Source: Plasmopara viticola (Eukaryota; Oomycota; Peronosporomycetes; Peronosporales; Peronosporaceae). From it: a stretch of DNA of 64,000 nt. The stretch's first letter is position 1. Each line of letters opens with the position of its first letter. Both the position numbers and the translations under genes were made by a program. The stretch is taken from NCBI GenBank assembly GCA_001695595.3, contig MBPM02000025.1:434001-498000 (forward strand), given 5' to 3'. The notes under the pieces are model-generated. The model searched no databases. It saw nothing but the letters and a program-made list of their open reading frames with translations, and was not told the origin of the DNA. Below, piece by piece: positions 12,107 to 22,128 of this stretch.

Positions 12107-12356
12107 TAGACGACATCGCATATTGCATACAAGATTGCCAACCAGCAAAGCATACCGGTAGGTACCGGTTTTGGTACCGACTCAGTATCGATTTTGATGT
12201 CATAGGGTGGCGTCGTTGGTATGACGTCAGTAAATGACGTCAGCGGCTTCTAAAGCAATCTAAAAGGTCCTATAGATAATGATTGGCTTAGACGTAGCGA
12301 TAGATTTGCAAATTAAGAACATCTAAATATATTTACAATTTGCTTTTTACTCAACA
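12107..12356 (+). repeat. copia-2 5' LTR
   Basis: This repeat matches 16416-16655. Shared blocks include CGCATATTGCATACAAGATTG at the start, the GGCTTCTA block in the middle, CTAAATATATTTA (a likely TATA element) near 12,322 and CAATTTGC followed by ACTCAACA at the end. The exact first base is uncertain by about 15 bp. Two TGACGTCA octamers lie at 12222-12229 and 12235-12242. Confidence 0.75.
12222..12242. promoter_or_regulatory. Paired TGACGTCA palindromes in the LTR
   Basis: Two perfect CRE-type octamers, 13 bp apart start to start, sit within a short direct repeat (ATGACGTCAG) in the presumed U3 of the 5' LTR. TGACGTCA is the classical target of bZIP factors of the CREB/ATF class. In the 3' LTR the corresponding stretch has only a degenerate TGACGTTA. 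Function is inference. Confidence 0.5.
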
Positions 12357-12401
12357 GGTTGAAAGCCGCAACCAACTCCCAACTCCACGCCCGACCCTAC
12401 G

Positions 12402-13141
12402 ATGTCTGAAAAGCGCGCTGGTTTCGTCCTTGGAACCGACAACTACTTCCACTGGAAGTTCGCCATGCGGATGATGCTGGCGAATAAGGGTCTGCTGGTG
12501 AACGTTCAGATAGTCAGGTCTAAGGCTGAGATGACTGAGACGTGGGTGCTTAATGACATAGAGGCAATGGGAATCATCGCTTAAGGAGTGGCGATTGAGC
12601 ATCACACGAACATCCGATCGGCTACGACGGCGATCACAGCATGAAACACGCTCCGAGACTTCTACAACCGCTCGAGGTTGCACAATCAAATAATAATGAC
12701 TTGTTGTCTCCAAAAATCAAGATGGAGACAATGTTGACAATGGCAAAACCACTGGACAGCTTTGATGAGCTGATTGTGAGATTCCAAACGTTGGGAAAGC
12801 CGCTCGACGAGGCTCGCCAGCTAGTAATTCTGCTGGACAGACTGTCCTCAAAGTTTAAGCTGATTTCGCCAATCGTGAAGGAGTTCACGGATGTCGCACT
12901 TATTGAAGTCAAGGAAAAAAAACTGCTGATGGAGTACGAGGGGCAGGAGAAGAAAAAAATCACGAAGCGCGCGTATAAGGTCAATACAGGACGGCTCAAG
13001 GGATGTCATGACAATGGCCAAAAAGGGAGCGGTCCTCAAAGGAACGACGTTGGAATCAAAGGTGGAAGTTTCAAGTGTGGTCTAGTCAGGCATTTGAAGC
13101 GGGGCTGCCCGAAACGACACGGCACCAGAAAAATGAGGCTG
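12402..13141 (+). pseudogene. copia-2 gag with zinc knuckle
   Basis: MSEKRAGFVLGTDNYFHWKF is the start of a copia gag (the N-W segment of the UBN2/DUF4219 type). It is broken by a stop near 12,582. It resumes from about 12,720 with LTMAKPLDSFDELIVRFQTL and a C-terminal zinc knuckle at about 13,065-13,110. The knuckle should be C-x2-C-x4-H-x4-C, but the first cysteine is serine (SFKCGLVRHLKRGC), one base from TGT. Confidence 0.75.
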
Positions 13142-13189
13142 CGTTCGCTGCGTGTGAAGGACGATGCGCTGGCTGGCGTATCGATAGCG

Positions 13190-14270
13190 GCGCTAAGTCG
13201 CACAATATCTTATTGAAGAAATCGTTTTTTTAGGCTACGGACGCTGGCCCGAAGGTAAGCATCGCAGACGGCAGGATATTACAAGCGTCGGGAAAGAAAG
13301 GGGATGGTCAAGCTGACGGGCTCAAACGACTCAAGGATCAAGATGGTAGAGGCTCTCCATTTTCCAAGGCCTGATAGGTGCTTACTGTCAGTCGGTAAAC
13401 TGGCAGAACGTGACATGAAGGTGAAGTTCCAAAGTCAACTTGCGTGATTTGGAGCATATACTGCGTACTTGTTAAGGGATAGAAAGACGGAAGCGCGTAC
13501 CTTTTAAATTGTGAACAAAATGAGGCTCGGTTTGTGAAATTGCAGGAATTGATAAAGAGTGGATGCCCGCTCGGGACAACTTGGTGAAAAGAGGCTGGCC
13601 AAGACACAGCGAGTCACGAATGTGTAAAGCAGGCCACTGCAAATTTTTGCGGTATATTTTTTTGAAAGGAACGCAGACAGTCGAGTCTTTCCCGTCACGA
13701 TCGCTTACATTATCGTTGCGTGTGTTATCTCGTACACACGGATGCGATGGGACCAATGATAATGGCCTCAAAAGACGGTGCACGATAAGTGCTTGCGTTT
13801 GTTGATGACTTTTTGCGATTTGTGGTGGCGTGTTTTATGAAGCACAAGAGCGAAGCGGCTACCAAGCTAAGTGAAACTAAGGCGTTTTGCGAGTACCAGT
13901 GGAGCGAACGACTGATATTGTTTCGATCCGATAACGGGACGGCGTTCGTGAACAAAAATAAGAGTAAGATCTGTGTCAGGAGGGGTATCATGCATCAGCG
14001 CACTGTGGCTTACAGCCCTCAACAAAATGGAGTAGCGGAGCAAATGACTTGCACGATCATGGAGAAGGCACGGAGCATGCTGCGCTACAAAGATGTGTTT
14101 ATCGAATGGTGAGCACATTGAGTCAGCACGGCGGTGTATTTTACCGATCGATCTTTCAACACACTAAGTGGGGCATTAACACCTTATGAGTTGGGCTTTA
14201 AGCGAAAGCCGGAGCTTAGACACTTGCGTGTCTTTGGTTCCCAGGGTTAGGCTCATGTTGACGACGTCAA
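13190..14270 (+). pseudogene. copia-2 protease and integrase
   Basis: The protease is badly eroded: only AKSHNILLKKS, an IADG motif and a LIGAYCQSV relic can be seen. The integrase core is clearer at 13,790-14,112: FVDDFLRFVVA, RSDNGTAF (the usual RSDNGTEF with Glu to Ala), SPQQNGVAEQM and IMEKARSMLRYKD. It ends at a TGA where the family has Trp (EW-W). Confidence 0.75.
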
Positions 14271-14819
14271 GAAGACAAAACCCGAGCCAAAACGTCTCCT
14301 TGTATGTCTCTTGGACTCGCAGAGAGCGCAAAAGGGTATCGTGTGTTCGACCTGTAGAGTTTTGAGGTCGAAGTCGTGCGATCGGAATGGCTCAATGAGC
14401 TTGAAAGGGGTGGCAAATACTCCGCAGATTCACCACAGCAGGACACGGTGACCCATGAAATCAAGGAAGACAATGAAATTATATAGGTTGATTAGCGAAA
14501 GCAATGTGCACTGGAATTGCACATGGAAGGCGTTGATAGCCATGCTTCTGACGTAGAGATGAACGAGGGTGAATCCAACCGAGAAACTAGCATGCTTCAG
14601 CTTCCTTTGCCCCTTTGTCCGGCAACAGCAGGCTCGGAGCTGGACCGTCTTTTCGTGCGTTTAAGGAAGGCAGGCTGGTATTTCACCGAAACAGAACGGA
14701 TTAGGCGATCGCGCAAGCCGATGCAATTTCTCGAGGGTAGAAAAAGCGAGGGCGAAAAGCAGAATGGACAAGAAACGACGACTAGCCAAATGCAAATCAT
14801 GCGAGGATTGATGTCGAAG

Positions 14820-15640
14820 GGTTGATAGCTGAAGCGGTACTGGCGTATACTACGAGTGTCGGCACATACCAGCAAGCCGAGAACAGTGATGACGCTAAGA
14901 AGTGGGGTGGAAGCAATGAGATCAGAGCTCTAGGCCCATTCCGAGAACGGTTCAAAGACCTGATTACCAAGGCGAATGAGTGTCCGGCCAATCGATTGCA
15001 GATGGGTTTTTGCGAAGAAGCGCAATGAGCATGGACAGATAGTGCGCTACAAGGCCCGGCTTGTTGCGAGAGGTTTCAAGCAGAAGTTCGACGTCAACTT
15101 CTTTGAGACGTACTCGTCTGTGGTATATACAAACTTTATCAGGGTTGTGCAGAAAGTAATCGTGGCACGAGGATACGTGACTGAGCAGCTGGACGTAGAC
15201 ACGACGTTCTTTAACAGCGATCTCAAGGAGCAAGTATACATAGAAGTTCCAGACGGTATCCTTACGCAAACAGCGTAATATTCAGCTTGGACGAGGCAAG
15301 ATATGGTTTCAAGAAAGCTGCAAGGGCACGGAACGAGACGAACCACGTTGTTTTTCTGCGAATAGACTTTCGGAGCAGTGGCGCGGATCAATGCATAAAC
15401 GTCAAGGTGAACAACGACAACTACGTCTATGTATACCTGTACGTCGACGACATGATCATTGCAACCAACACAAGCAAGGAGACTCAGGAGGTGAAAGCGG
15501 CGTTGAAGTCTTATCAACATGTACGATTTGGGCAAGGTCAAGTTCATTCTTGGGATAGAGGTCGACCAGGAGAAAGACTGCGGTGCGCTCATGATACGAC
15601 AGACCCAATACATCGATGACGTGGTGCGCCAATTTAACCA
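14820..15640 (+). pseudogene. copia-2 reverse transcriptase
   Basis: The N-terminal part gives LAYTTSVGT and SDDAKKWG. A frameshift follows, then WVFAKKRNEHGQIVRYKARL and LDVDTTFFNSDLKEQVYIEV. Another break follows, then YGFKKAARARNETNH and VYVYLYVDDMIIATNTSKE, with the catalytic YVDD retained. The order agrees with copia RT. At least three frame breaks make it non-functional. Confidence 0.8.
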
Positions 15641-15726
15641 ACAAGATGTCAAGGCTGTTGCAAACCCCTGAGGATTGGGTGTGAAATTGTCAAGGATGCA
15701 ATCACCAACAACGGACAGCGATAAGG

Positions 15727-16400
15727 ATGAGAGAAGTCGAAGCCCTACAGGTATTTGATCAGACGCTTGCTGTACACATGAGATGTACGCGTCCAGATGT
15801 GGCATACGTGGTGACGCAGCTGTCGCGATATTTGGGAGATACAGATCAGCAGCACTGGAAGGCTGCAACTTGTGTTCTCCGATACCTCAAGACGACAAGA
15901 ATATATGGGATCACTTACGATGGCAGTACTAGCGAAGTGCAGATTACTGCATACACGGACGCAGACTGGGGCAGTAATATCGACGACCGGCGCTCAATAT
16001 CGGGGACTATATTTATGATCGGTGGCGCACCAGTGATTCTTAAGTCCAGGTATCAGTGTACGGTAACACTGAGTTTGGCTGATGCCAAAATACACGGCTC
16101 TTATCCTTTGTACCCAAGAAGTGCTGTGGGTCTGTACGATACTCAAAGATCTTGGTCGCGAGCAAGTGGGAGCTACGCAGATTGGAGAAGACAATCAGGC
16201 TGCAATCGACTGGCCAGCAACACAGGCTATCACGCCCAAACCAAGCACGTCGACATCCGTTACCACTTCATTTGAGAGAGCGAAACTCTATCATAGGTAT
16301 TTATCGACGGTGAATCAGCTGGCCGACATGCCAAGCAAGGCTATGGGGATAAAAAGGCTCAAGTATTTGCTGCATGCTAGTGGCATAGGTTTAGACGCGT
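15727..16400 (+). pseudogene. copia-2 RNase H
   Basis: RPDVAYVVTQLSRYLGD, VLRYLKTTRIYGITY, AYTDADWGSNIDDRRSISGT and, after a frameshift, PKYTALILCTQEVLWVCTIL with EDNQAAI give the copia RNase H domain in order. The C-terminal QLADMPSKAMGIKRLKYLL tail is just before the 3' LTR. Confidence 0.8.
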
Positions 16401-16415
16401 ACAGCATAATTTTGA

Positions 16416-16655
16416 TGAGACTACACCGCATATTGCATACAAGATTGTCAAACAGCAAAGCATATCGGTAAGCTACCGGTTTTAGTATCAGCCCAGTACC
16501 GGTTATGACGTTATGGGTGATATCATTGGTTTCCAGTAGCTGACATCTGCGGCTTCTAGAGCATTCTAACAGGTTCTTTAGATTACGAGTAACAATAGAT
16601 TTGCGAAACAAGGACCTCTAAATATATTTATTTCACAATTTGCCTCTACTTAACA
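16416..16655 (+). repeat. copia-2 3' LTR
   Basis: Partner of the 5' LTR. It begins TGAGACTACACC, continues with the same CGCATATTGCATACAAGATTG block and ends with a TATA-like CTAAATATATTTA followed by CTACTTAACA. It shares the ACCGGTTTTxGTA core and the GCGGCTTCTA block with the 5' LTR. Confidence 0.75.
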
Positions 16656-19600
16656 GGCCCACTTGACGACATTGCGCACGCTGGAGGTTCGTAAAGGTTT
16701 GAGCTATTGGAACTTCGCGCTTTATTAAGGCTGTTCCTCGCGCGGATACTAGTAGCTATCTGATCCATTACAATGACCGAATTTAGCTGGCGTTTTCGGT
16801 CAGTGGAGCATCCAGTCTACCCAGCTATTTTGGTGCGGATTGGCAGATAAGGCACAGTTTTAGGTGTAGGTGGTCGTCCACTTTAATGACCTATCGCCAG
16901 CTGCTTAAATTTGGATCTTATGGATCCAACCATGACCTTCTGGTCACGGATCGAGGGACTAACTATGATGAATTTAAAACACTTGAGGACGTACGACAAT
17001 ACATAGCACTCAGTGTTGTTGCCGTCCTTTTTGCAAGGTATCGAATGTCGTACATGCTACGAGTAGCGTTAAACATATGATCAAGCAGCTTGTTCATGCC
17101 AAAGACTTCATCCACACCACACATGTTCTGATCTAAGCACACCACTCTGTTGAAGAAGTACAAAGAGGCACTGCTGCCTTGATCTCGTTTAGCTGAGCTT
17201 TGTTCGATAGTTACACTACCTACCGATGTAATGCGGCATCTAAAACGCAGCTTAGGCGAGGCCACTGCTTATAGCAATGTCTTTAAATAATTAATTTCAA
17301 AGTTCCAGCGCTTAAGTCAAAGGAAGAAAGCGCCCTAACCAGTATCACAAAAGCCGAAATTTGCTAAGTCTAGATGCTTACGAGAGACTATTGCAGAAAG
17401 TGATAGATGTTTCGCTGCTCTATCGTCGACATTCTGTTCAACTTCGTATATTATATCAACTGACGGTGGTTAATCCAACCACATGATGTTGCTTCAGTTC
17501 GCATAAAAGTACGGAGCCGTGCAAAAAAACTTTGGCACGGTCCATTTCCCCTGAGCCTCGTCATCATTCTGGAGCACCAAGGGCCTCTTATGAGCTATAC
17601 AACAAGCAAAGCGGTGTCTGGTTGGCTGCACTCAAAAGTATAAGTCAACAACCATTTTGGGGAGCTTAGTGTATCCGTATTCTTGAGTGATGAGTTCACA
17701 AACGACTTAAATTTTTAATTTGCTGCTTTGGCTTGTGTTGCAGCATGGTTCAGGAGTGTCACTCTATTTGTCCTTGAGAGGTTCATGATTATGAGGCTGA
17801 TGGTGCCATATGTACCATCAGCCTCATAATCATGAACCATAGCTTGAAAACAAAGACGCCGATGCACCAAAAGTTTTGATGTTGCGACTCCAGATGTGCG
17901 AATCCTACAACAGGGAAGTCGTGTGCAATCCATCACACTGTCGATCCGCATCAAGAATGAACATAAAAGACAAATAGTGCATAAGTGCCATGTCGTGAAA
18001 ATAAATGTCGAGCGTTTGGTGTCCATTTCGAGTAAAAGGGCGAGCATATACTGTTTGTTCACTTTGACCGCATAGGTGTTTTCTGCCCAGCGATAAATGG
18101 TTTGCATTGAGCTCTGTAGGCATCAAGAAGTGCACAGAGCATACAGTTCGAGATCACTGAATTTATTGCATCCGAGACGACTCTATTGGCGTCGAGTCTT
18201 CTCGAATTGCACTTTTTGAGGCAGAAGAGCGCAATAGCAATGCCCCTCGCGCATTTATCACTCAAGTGGCGCTCATTTTCGTCAGTATCTTCGAAGTGCT
18301 TATCATAAGAACCGTTTTCTTCAATACTGATACAAATCACGGTAATGATGAATCTGAGGGGATTCCCGTTGCTTTAAAGATTGGAAGAAAAGAGGCCAGT
18401 CATAAACTCACCTATCAAACCTCCAATTGCATTAATATTTTATCAAGGTCGACATGAAACTTTCCACCGGCATTATACACTTTCCGTATTTTTTGAAAAC
18501 AAACAATACCGGAACCTGCTTTCGGACCAGCTGTACCCCATTCCTTCAAAGCAAATCAACGTCTTCCTGATCTTAAAATAGCTTTACACTCGCTTAACCA
18601 AAAATGGTGAAAGTCAAGCCAGAAGTGCTTCGACTTCAATCTTGATTTTAGGACACTTAGTATTAGCAGAATCATTCTAACTTAGCCACTCGTTGAAATT
18701 AGGATCGAAACCGTAGTTTTACTAAATATTCCCGCGTCATCATGTAGAGGCCACCATCGTTTTCATATTTCATTGAAAGGAACTTTGCAATGGGGTCATT
18801 TTCAAGATCAGAGAATAATTTTGATGAAAGGGCCATCGTCAGAAGAATGTGTCCTAGAAATATGCTTTTCAAATAGTTTTGGACTTGTACTAGCCAGACG
18901 TTAGAGTCAAGCTCAATTTGATATCTTTTGAAGTTGTGAAGTGGAATGTGAAGTCGTATTAACAAAATCGGGATCGATTAAGACATTATGCAAAATGTGA
19001 TGATGACGAAATGGACCGCCTAGAGAGATTAGTTGATGTAAAAAAACATTTGGTGCTGTGTCATTATTTTTCGTAGAGTACGACCAAGAAGTAAACATCT
19101 GAAAATAAAACTTTTAGAAAAAATTCTGATCACGGATCCCGTCAACGATCCGCATACTCGTGGAGGCAGAGCCTACGCCACCCGTTTCTTGAATAACATA
19201 ATTTTGTTTTTTTTTTCTATTTGGTGTACGACTCCTAGCAAATCGTTTAAGCGTGTCTTCTTGATCTTGTGCGCTCGAGTCTACTAGAGATTTTGGCTTC
19301 ATACGCGCAATACCTTGCGCTTAATCTGGAATCTAGGCAAAGCGATTGTTGATGAGGTTTTCTCAAGGTTTAACCCCAAATCTCTGGTAAATTAATTACG
19401 GCTTGCACCTCAATCCACGGTATTATTAAGGCGTAAGTAAGGTTTCTCTCAACATGATTTTTCTCGTGATTTTGTTGTAGAGCTCCGAGTCAGAAAGTTG
19501 ATAGCTTGCGATAAATGCCGAAGGCACTGACGTGAGGGAATCATTACAGCACCTAGCCATAAGACGTCGATCCCATCTCGAGCGGATCAGTAAAAATAAT

Positions 19601-19842
19601 TTATTACCGGTTGAGCTCATTTATTCGAGTGCATCAATGGTTTCTTATTACCAGAATGCTAAGTATCCAACTCTTTAGAAATATTTATTATGTCATTACA
19701 ATATCACAGCAAGATCGATAGCTTGTAGTGGGAATGGATCGAATAGGATGTTAAATGGCATCCACTCAAGTACAATCTTTTGATACGCTAAGAAGCCGAT
19801 GTGATCGACCAATTAAGTCTCGTAAAAGAATAAATTTATCAG
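16656..19842. other. Interval without a recognised gene
   Basis: Some 3.2 kb of AT-rich sequence. Minus-strand frames at 17,265-16,963, 18,135-17,715 and 19,302-18,699 show some coding-like composition but match no family I know. In the last group an acceptor-like TTTTATTTTCAG precedes the second frame at 19,099, so it could be a decayed short multi-exon gene. A perfect hairpin lies at 17780-17838. Confidence 0.4.
17780..17838. repeat. Perfect 25-bp inverted repeat with 9-nt loop
   Basis: Bases 17780-17804 and 17814-17838 are exact reverse complements, separated by GCCATATGT. The arms contain ATGATTATGAGGCTGATGG and its complement. No other feature explains it. Possible sources are a miniature foldback element, a structured RNA or a short palindromic duplication. 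Confidence 0.85.
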
Positions 19843-22128
19843 CTACTTTCCTACTTTTTTATGGACTGGCTGGCGTTTCATCGGCTCTTTCGACGACCAA
19901 TAGCAAGTATCACCTTTGCCGCCAATGTACGTATCCCTCCAATCGAGGACTCCCTCTTTCAACTTGGACCAATGCGTGTGGATAACTTGATCCGCAACGA
20001 GCCCTATCGAAATGCCATTAACTACCTTACTCGTGTGAATGAGCTCATAAGTAGTCACGGTAATGTTGAAAAAAGAGAGAATTTTAACGGGCAAGATGCG
20101 GGCAACAAGAAAGAGAGGAAGGTCTCGATACCGAAAGAGGATTGAAGTTGCCAACACGAACCCACACGCTTCCAGCTGTGCTCGTGTCGATAAAAGCGCA
20201 TCTCCAGGCATCTGCACATAAATTTCCATACTATTGTCGTACAGCGACGTATTGCGCGACCGATCATCCAAAAACCGGGTGAAGGAGTTGACTTCTGGTG
20301 TGATCGATTCACCATCTATCGTTCCGACGTGGTCCGATGTGTTAGTACCTGCTCCGACTTTTGGCGTTTTGTGGACCAAAGCTTGTAGCGTGGCATGTGC
20401 AGTCAATCCGATAAACGTTGACACGGCGATCATGGTGATAAGAACGGCGATGTAAGCGCTAAGTGATACATCCCTGGCACAGACAGAGGAGCCACGACAA
20501 CCTGAATACTTGGTCACATCGCTTGCGGACACAGAAGTCATACCCTTTGCAAGTAGTGCCCTCGTAGACACAGACACAGAGCTCATTCGACTGATTGCAA
20601 AAAGAATAATCGACGATAGGAACCCCACAACATGCGCAAAGCTCGGTTCCATTTCTTGCATTTTTAAATCCCCAGCACGAGCAAAAACAATATTTATTGC
20701 AAGAACGACCACTAGTGTACCACATCCAAAGGCGCGAAGCGCAGCCTCATTCGTATCGCCTCCGACGAGCAAATCGATTGTTAATTGTTTTCGCCATTGC
20801 ATCATTCCTACGACCATTTGGGCTACCAGAAAGAAATTGTAGCTACTACGCACGACTTTTGCAATGGTGCATGACGTTGTTGCATTCATCATTCGAGACC
20901 ATGGCGACTTGAAAGTGCATTGGATTTTGAACCATCCGCGCATACTTGTCAAGTACGCTATCACAACGAGCGCCAGGACTTGTAGACTAATCAAAAGACG
21001 AATGCTAAACGTGCCGTCGACTGTCACTTCATTCACCTTGTGATTAACAAAATTGTGCCGCAAGACCTCGCCCATCGTGGTACTTTCAACTGTCCACTCG
21101 GACAGCCAAATTTGTGTAAATAGCAAAGAGCTGCACTCGCCAGACAAGGTGCATTGAATCATGCGCCATGGTGCGGGAAACGAGTACGTACGATCTGCTC
21201 CGTTTGAGTTTAAATTGGCTACAGCCCCTGACGTCCCAAGGGCTGAGTACACGCACCCCATCTGATCTCGTGTTCCACCGTACAGCGTGAACTCGTCACA
21301 ATTTTTAGGCACTAATAACTGCTTCGAGTATGCAGACACAAGGCGCAAGTACTGCAAATTACTAAAAGTTGGGCCACTCCGTGCCGCACGTGTTGCCGCG
21401 ATGCATGAGCTTTCTACTGGACTCAGTTCCGCATCAACCAGTGATGCAACTAACACAGCACCTGAAATGCGAGATGGATTGAGTTCTCCCATTGTATCAG
21501 GAACGTAAAACTCAGTCGGTTGTAGACGAAGATGGAGATGGGAGGCGGATGAACCAAGGCATGAAGCGTCTATTCCAAAAGTCATTGAGTCCTTGGCACT
21601 TAGTAATGCTTCAATTTGTACAGCACCTTCAGCGTCAACGCCACCGAAGCATATACTTTTGTCAACTGGAAGACCAAGTATGTCTGTAGATACCGAAAGC
21701 AGTGTAGCGTGGTGTCCTGTTGTTTGATTTACCACAAGCGAACGAACTATTTCAAACATTGGTTGAGGCACAGCACGCACGAGGTCCGTTGTCGGTATCG
21801 GAGTAGCATTTTTAAACAGTGTCGTTTGAAGTTCGCTACAATCTAATCGACGAGGTGCGAGCACTTGGTAGTGGTCGTTCTCAAATGCAAAATAGGACAA
21901 TTGTTCATATCGGTCTCCGTGTCCATCTCCAAAAACGCTTTGGGGGACAAGAATGACTTGGAAAACTAGCGGCCAGAGCCCCATGGCAGCGATGAAGACA
22001 AGAGCGAACTGACGCAACCGACCGCAAAACAAAAATACAGTCTGGTAGCGCTTTGAGCTTTGACACGGAAGATGGCTGTCTACTTCGGCTATCTCCTTAC
22101 TGTCTTGGTGCTGGCCAACCTTTACCAT
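19843..22128 (-). CDS. Multi-pass membrane protein with large ectodomain, function unknown
   Basis: An intact 761-residue frame with an ATG start and a single exon. A first hydrophobic segment lies at about residues 40-62. A large cysteine-containing region of about 310 residues with several N-x-S/T sites (for example NATP, NQTT) follows and is probably outside the cell. At least five further membrane segments follow between about residues 378 and 575 (IRLLISLQVLALVVIAYL, FFLVAQMVVGMMQW, GTLVVVLAINIVFA, VVGFLSSIILFAI, AYIAVLITMIAVSTFIGL). The tail has another hydrophobic stretch (LPLFLVARILPVKILSFF). I recognise no catalytic motif or known family. It looks like one of the lineage-specific membrane proteins common in oomycetes, but that is inference. 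It is flanked on both sides by gene-poor DNA, so there is no operon-like or paralogous context. Confidence 0.8.
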   Translation of the reverse strand: MVKVGQHQDSKEIAEVDSHLPCQSSKRYQTVFLFCGRLRQFALVFIAAMGLWPLVFQVILVPQSVFGDGHGDRYEQLSYFAFENDHYQVLAPRRLDCSELQTTLFKNATPIPTTDLVRAVPQPMFEIVRSLVVNQTTGHHATLLSVSTDILGLPVDKSICFGGVDAEGAVQIEALLSAKDSMTFGIDASCLGSSASHLHLRLQPTEFYVPDTMGELNPSRISGAVLVASLVDAELSPVESSCIAATRAARSGPTFSNLQYLRLVSAYSKQLLVPKNCDEFTLYGGTRDQMGCVYSALGTSGAVANLNSNGADRTYSFPAPWRMIQCTLSGECSSLLFTQIWLSEWTVESTTMGEVLRHNFVNHKVNEVTVDGTFSIRLLISLQVLALVVIAYLTSMRGWFKIQCTFKSPWSRMMNATTSCTIAKVVRSSYNFFLVAQMVVGMMQWRKQLTIDLLVGGDTNEAALRAFGCGTLVVVLAINIVFARAGDLKMQEMEPSFAHVVGFLSSIILFAISRMSSVSVSTRALLAKGMTSVSASDVTKYSGCRGSSVCARDVSLSAYIAVLITMIAVSTFIGLTAHATLQALVHKTPKVGAGTNTSDHVGTIDGESITPEVNSFTRFLDDRSRNTSLYDNSMEIYVQMPGDALLSTRAQLEACGFVLATSILFRYRDLPLFLVARILPVKILSFFNITVTTYELIHTSKVVNGISIGLVADQVIHTHWSKLKEGVLDWRDTYIGGKGDTCYWSSKEPMKRQPVHKKVGK

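Larger units (their letters stand above)
12107..16655 (+). mobile_element. Degenerate Ty1/copia retrotransposon with both LTRs (copia-2)
   Basis: A complete-length but decayed copia element of about 4.5 kb. Two similar direct repeats of about 240-250 bp flank gag, protease, integrase, RT and RNase H remnants in copia order on the plus strand. Every domain has at least one stop or frameshift. The two LTRs have diverged visibly by substitutions and small indels, so the insertion is old. I see no matching target-site duplication of five bases at the boundaries I chose. Confidence 0.85.

Noticed and set aside
18699..19302. Short minus-strand gene with two introns
   Set aside because: One acceptor-like site is present, but the frames overlap and match no family; left as unassigned sequence.
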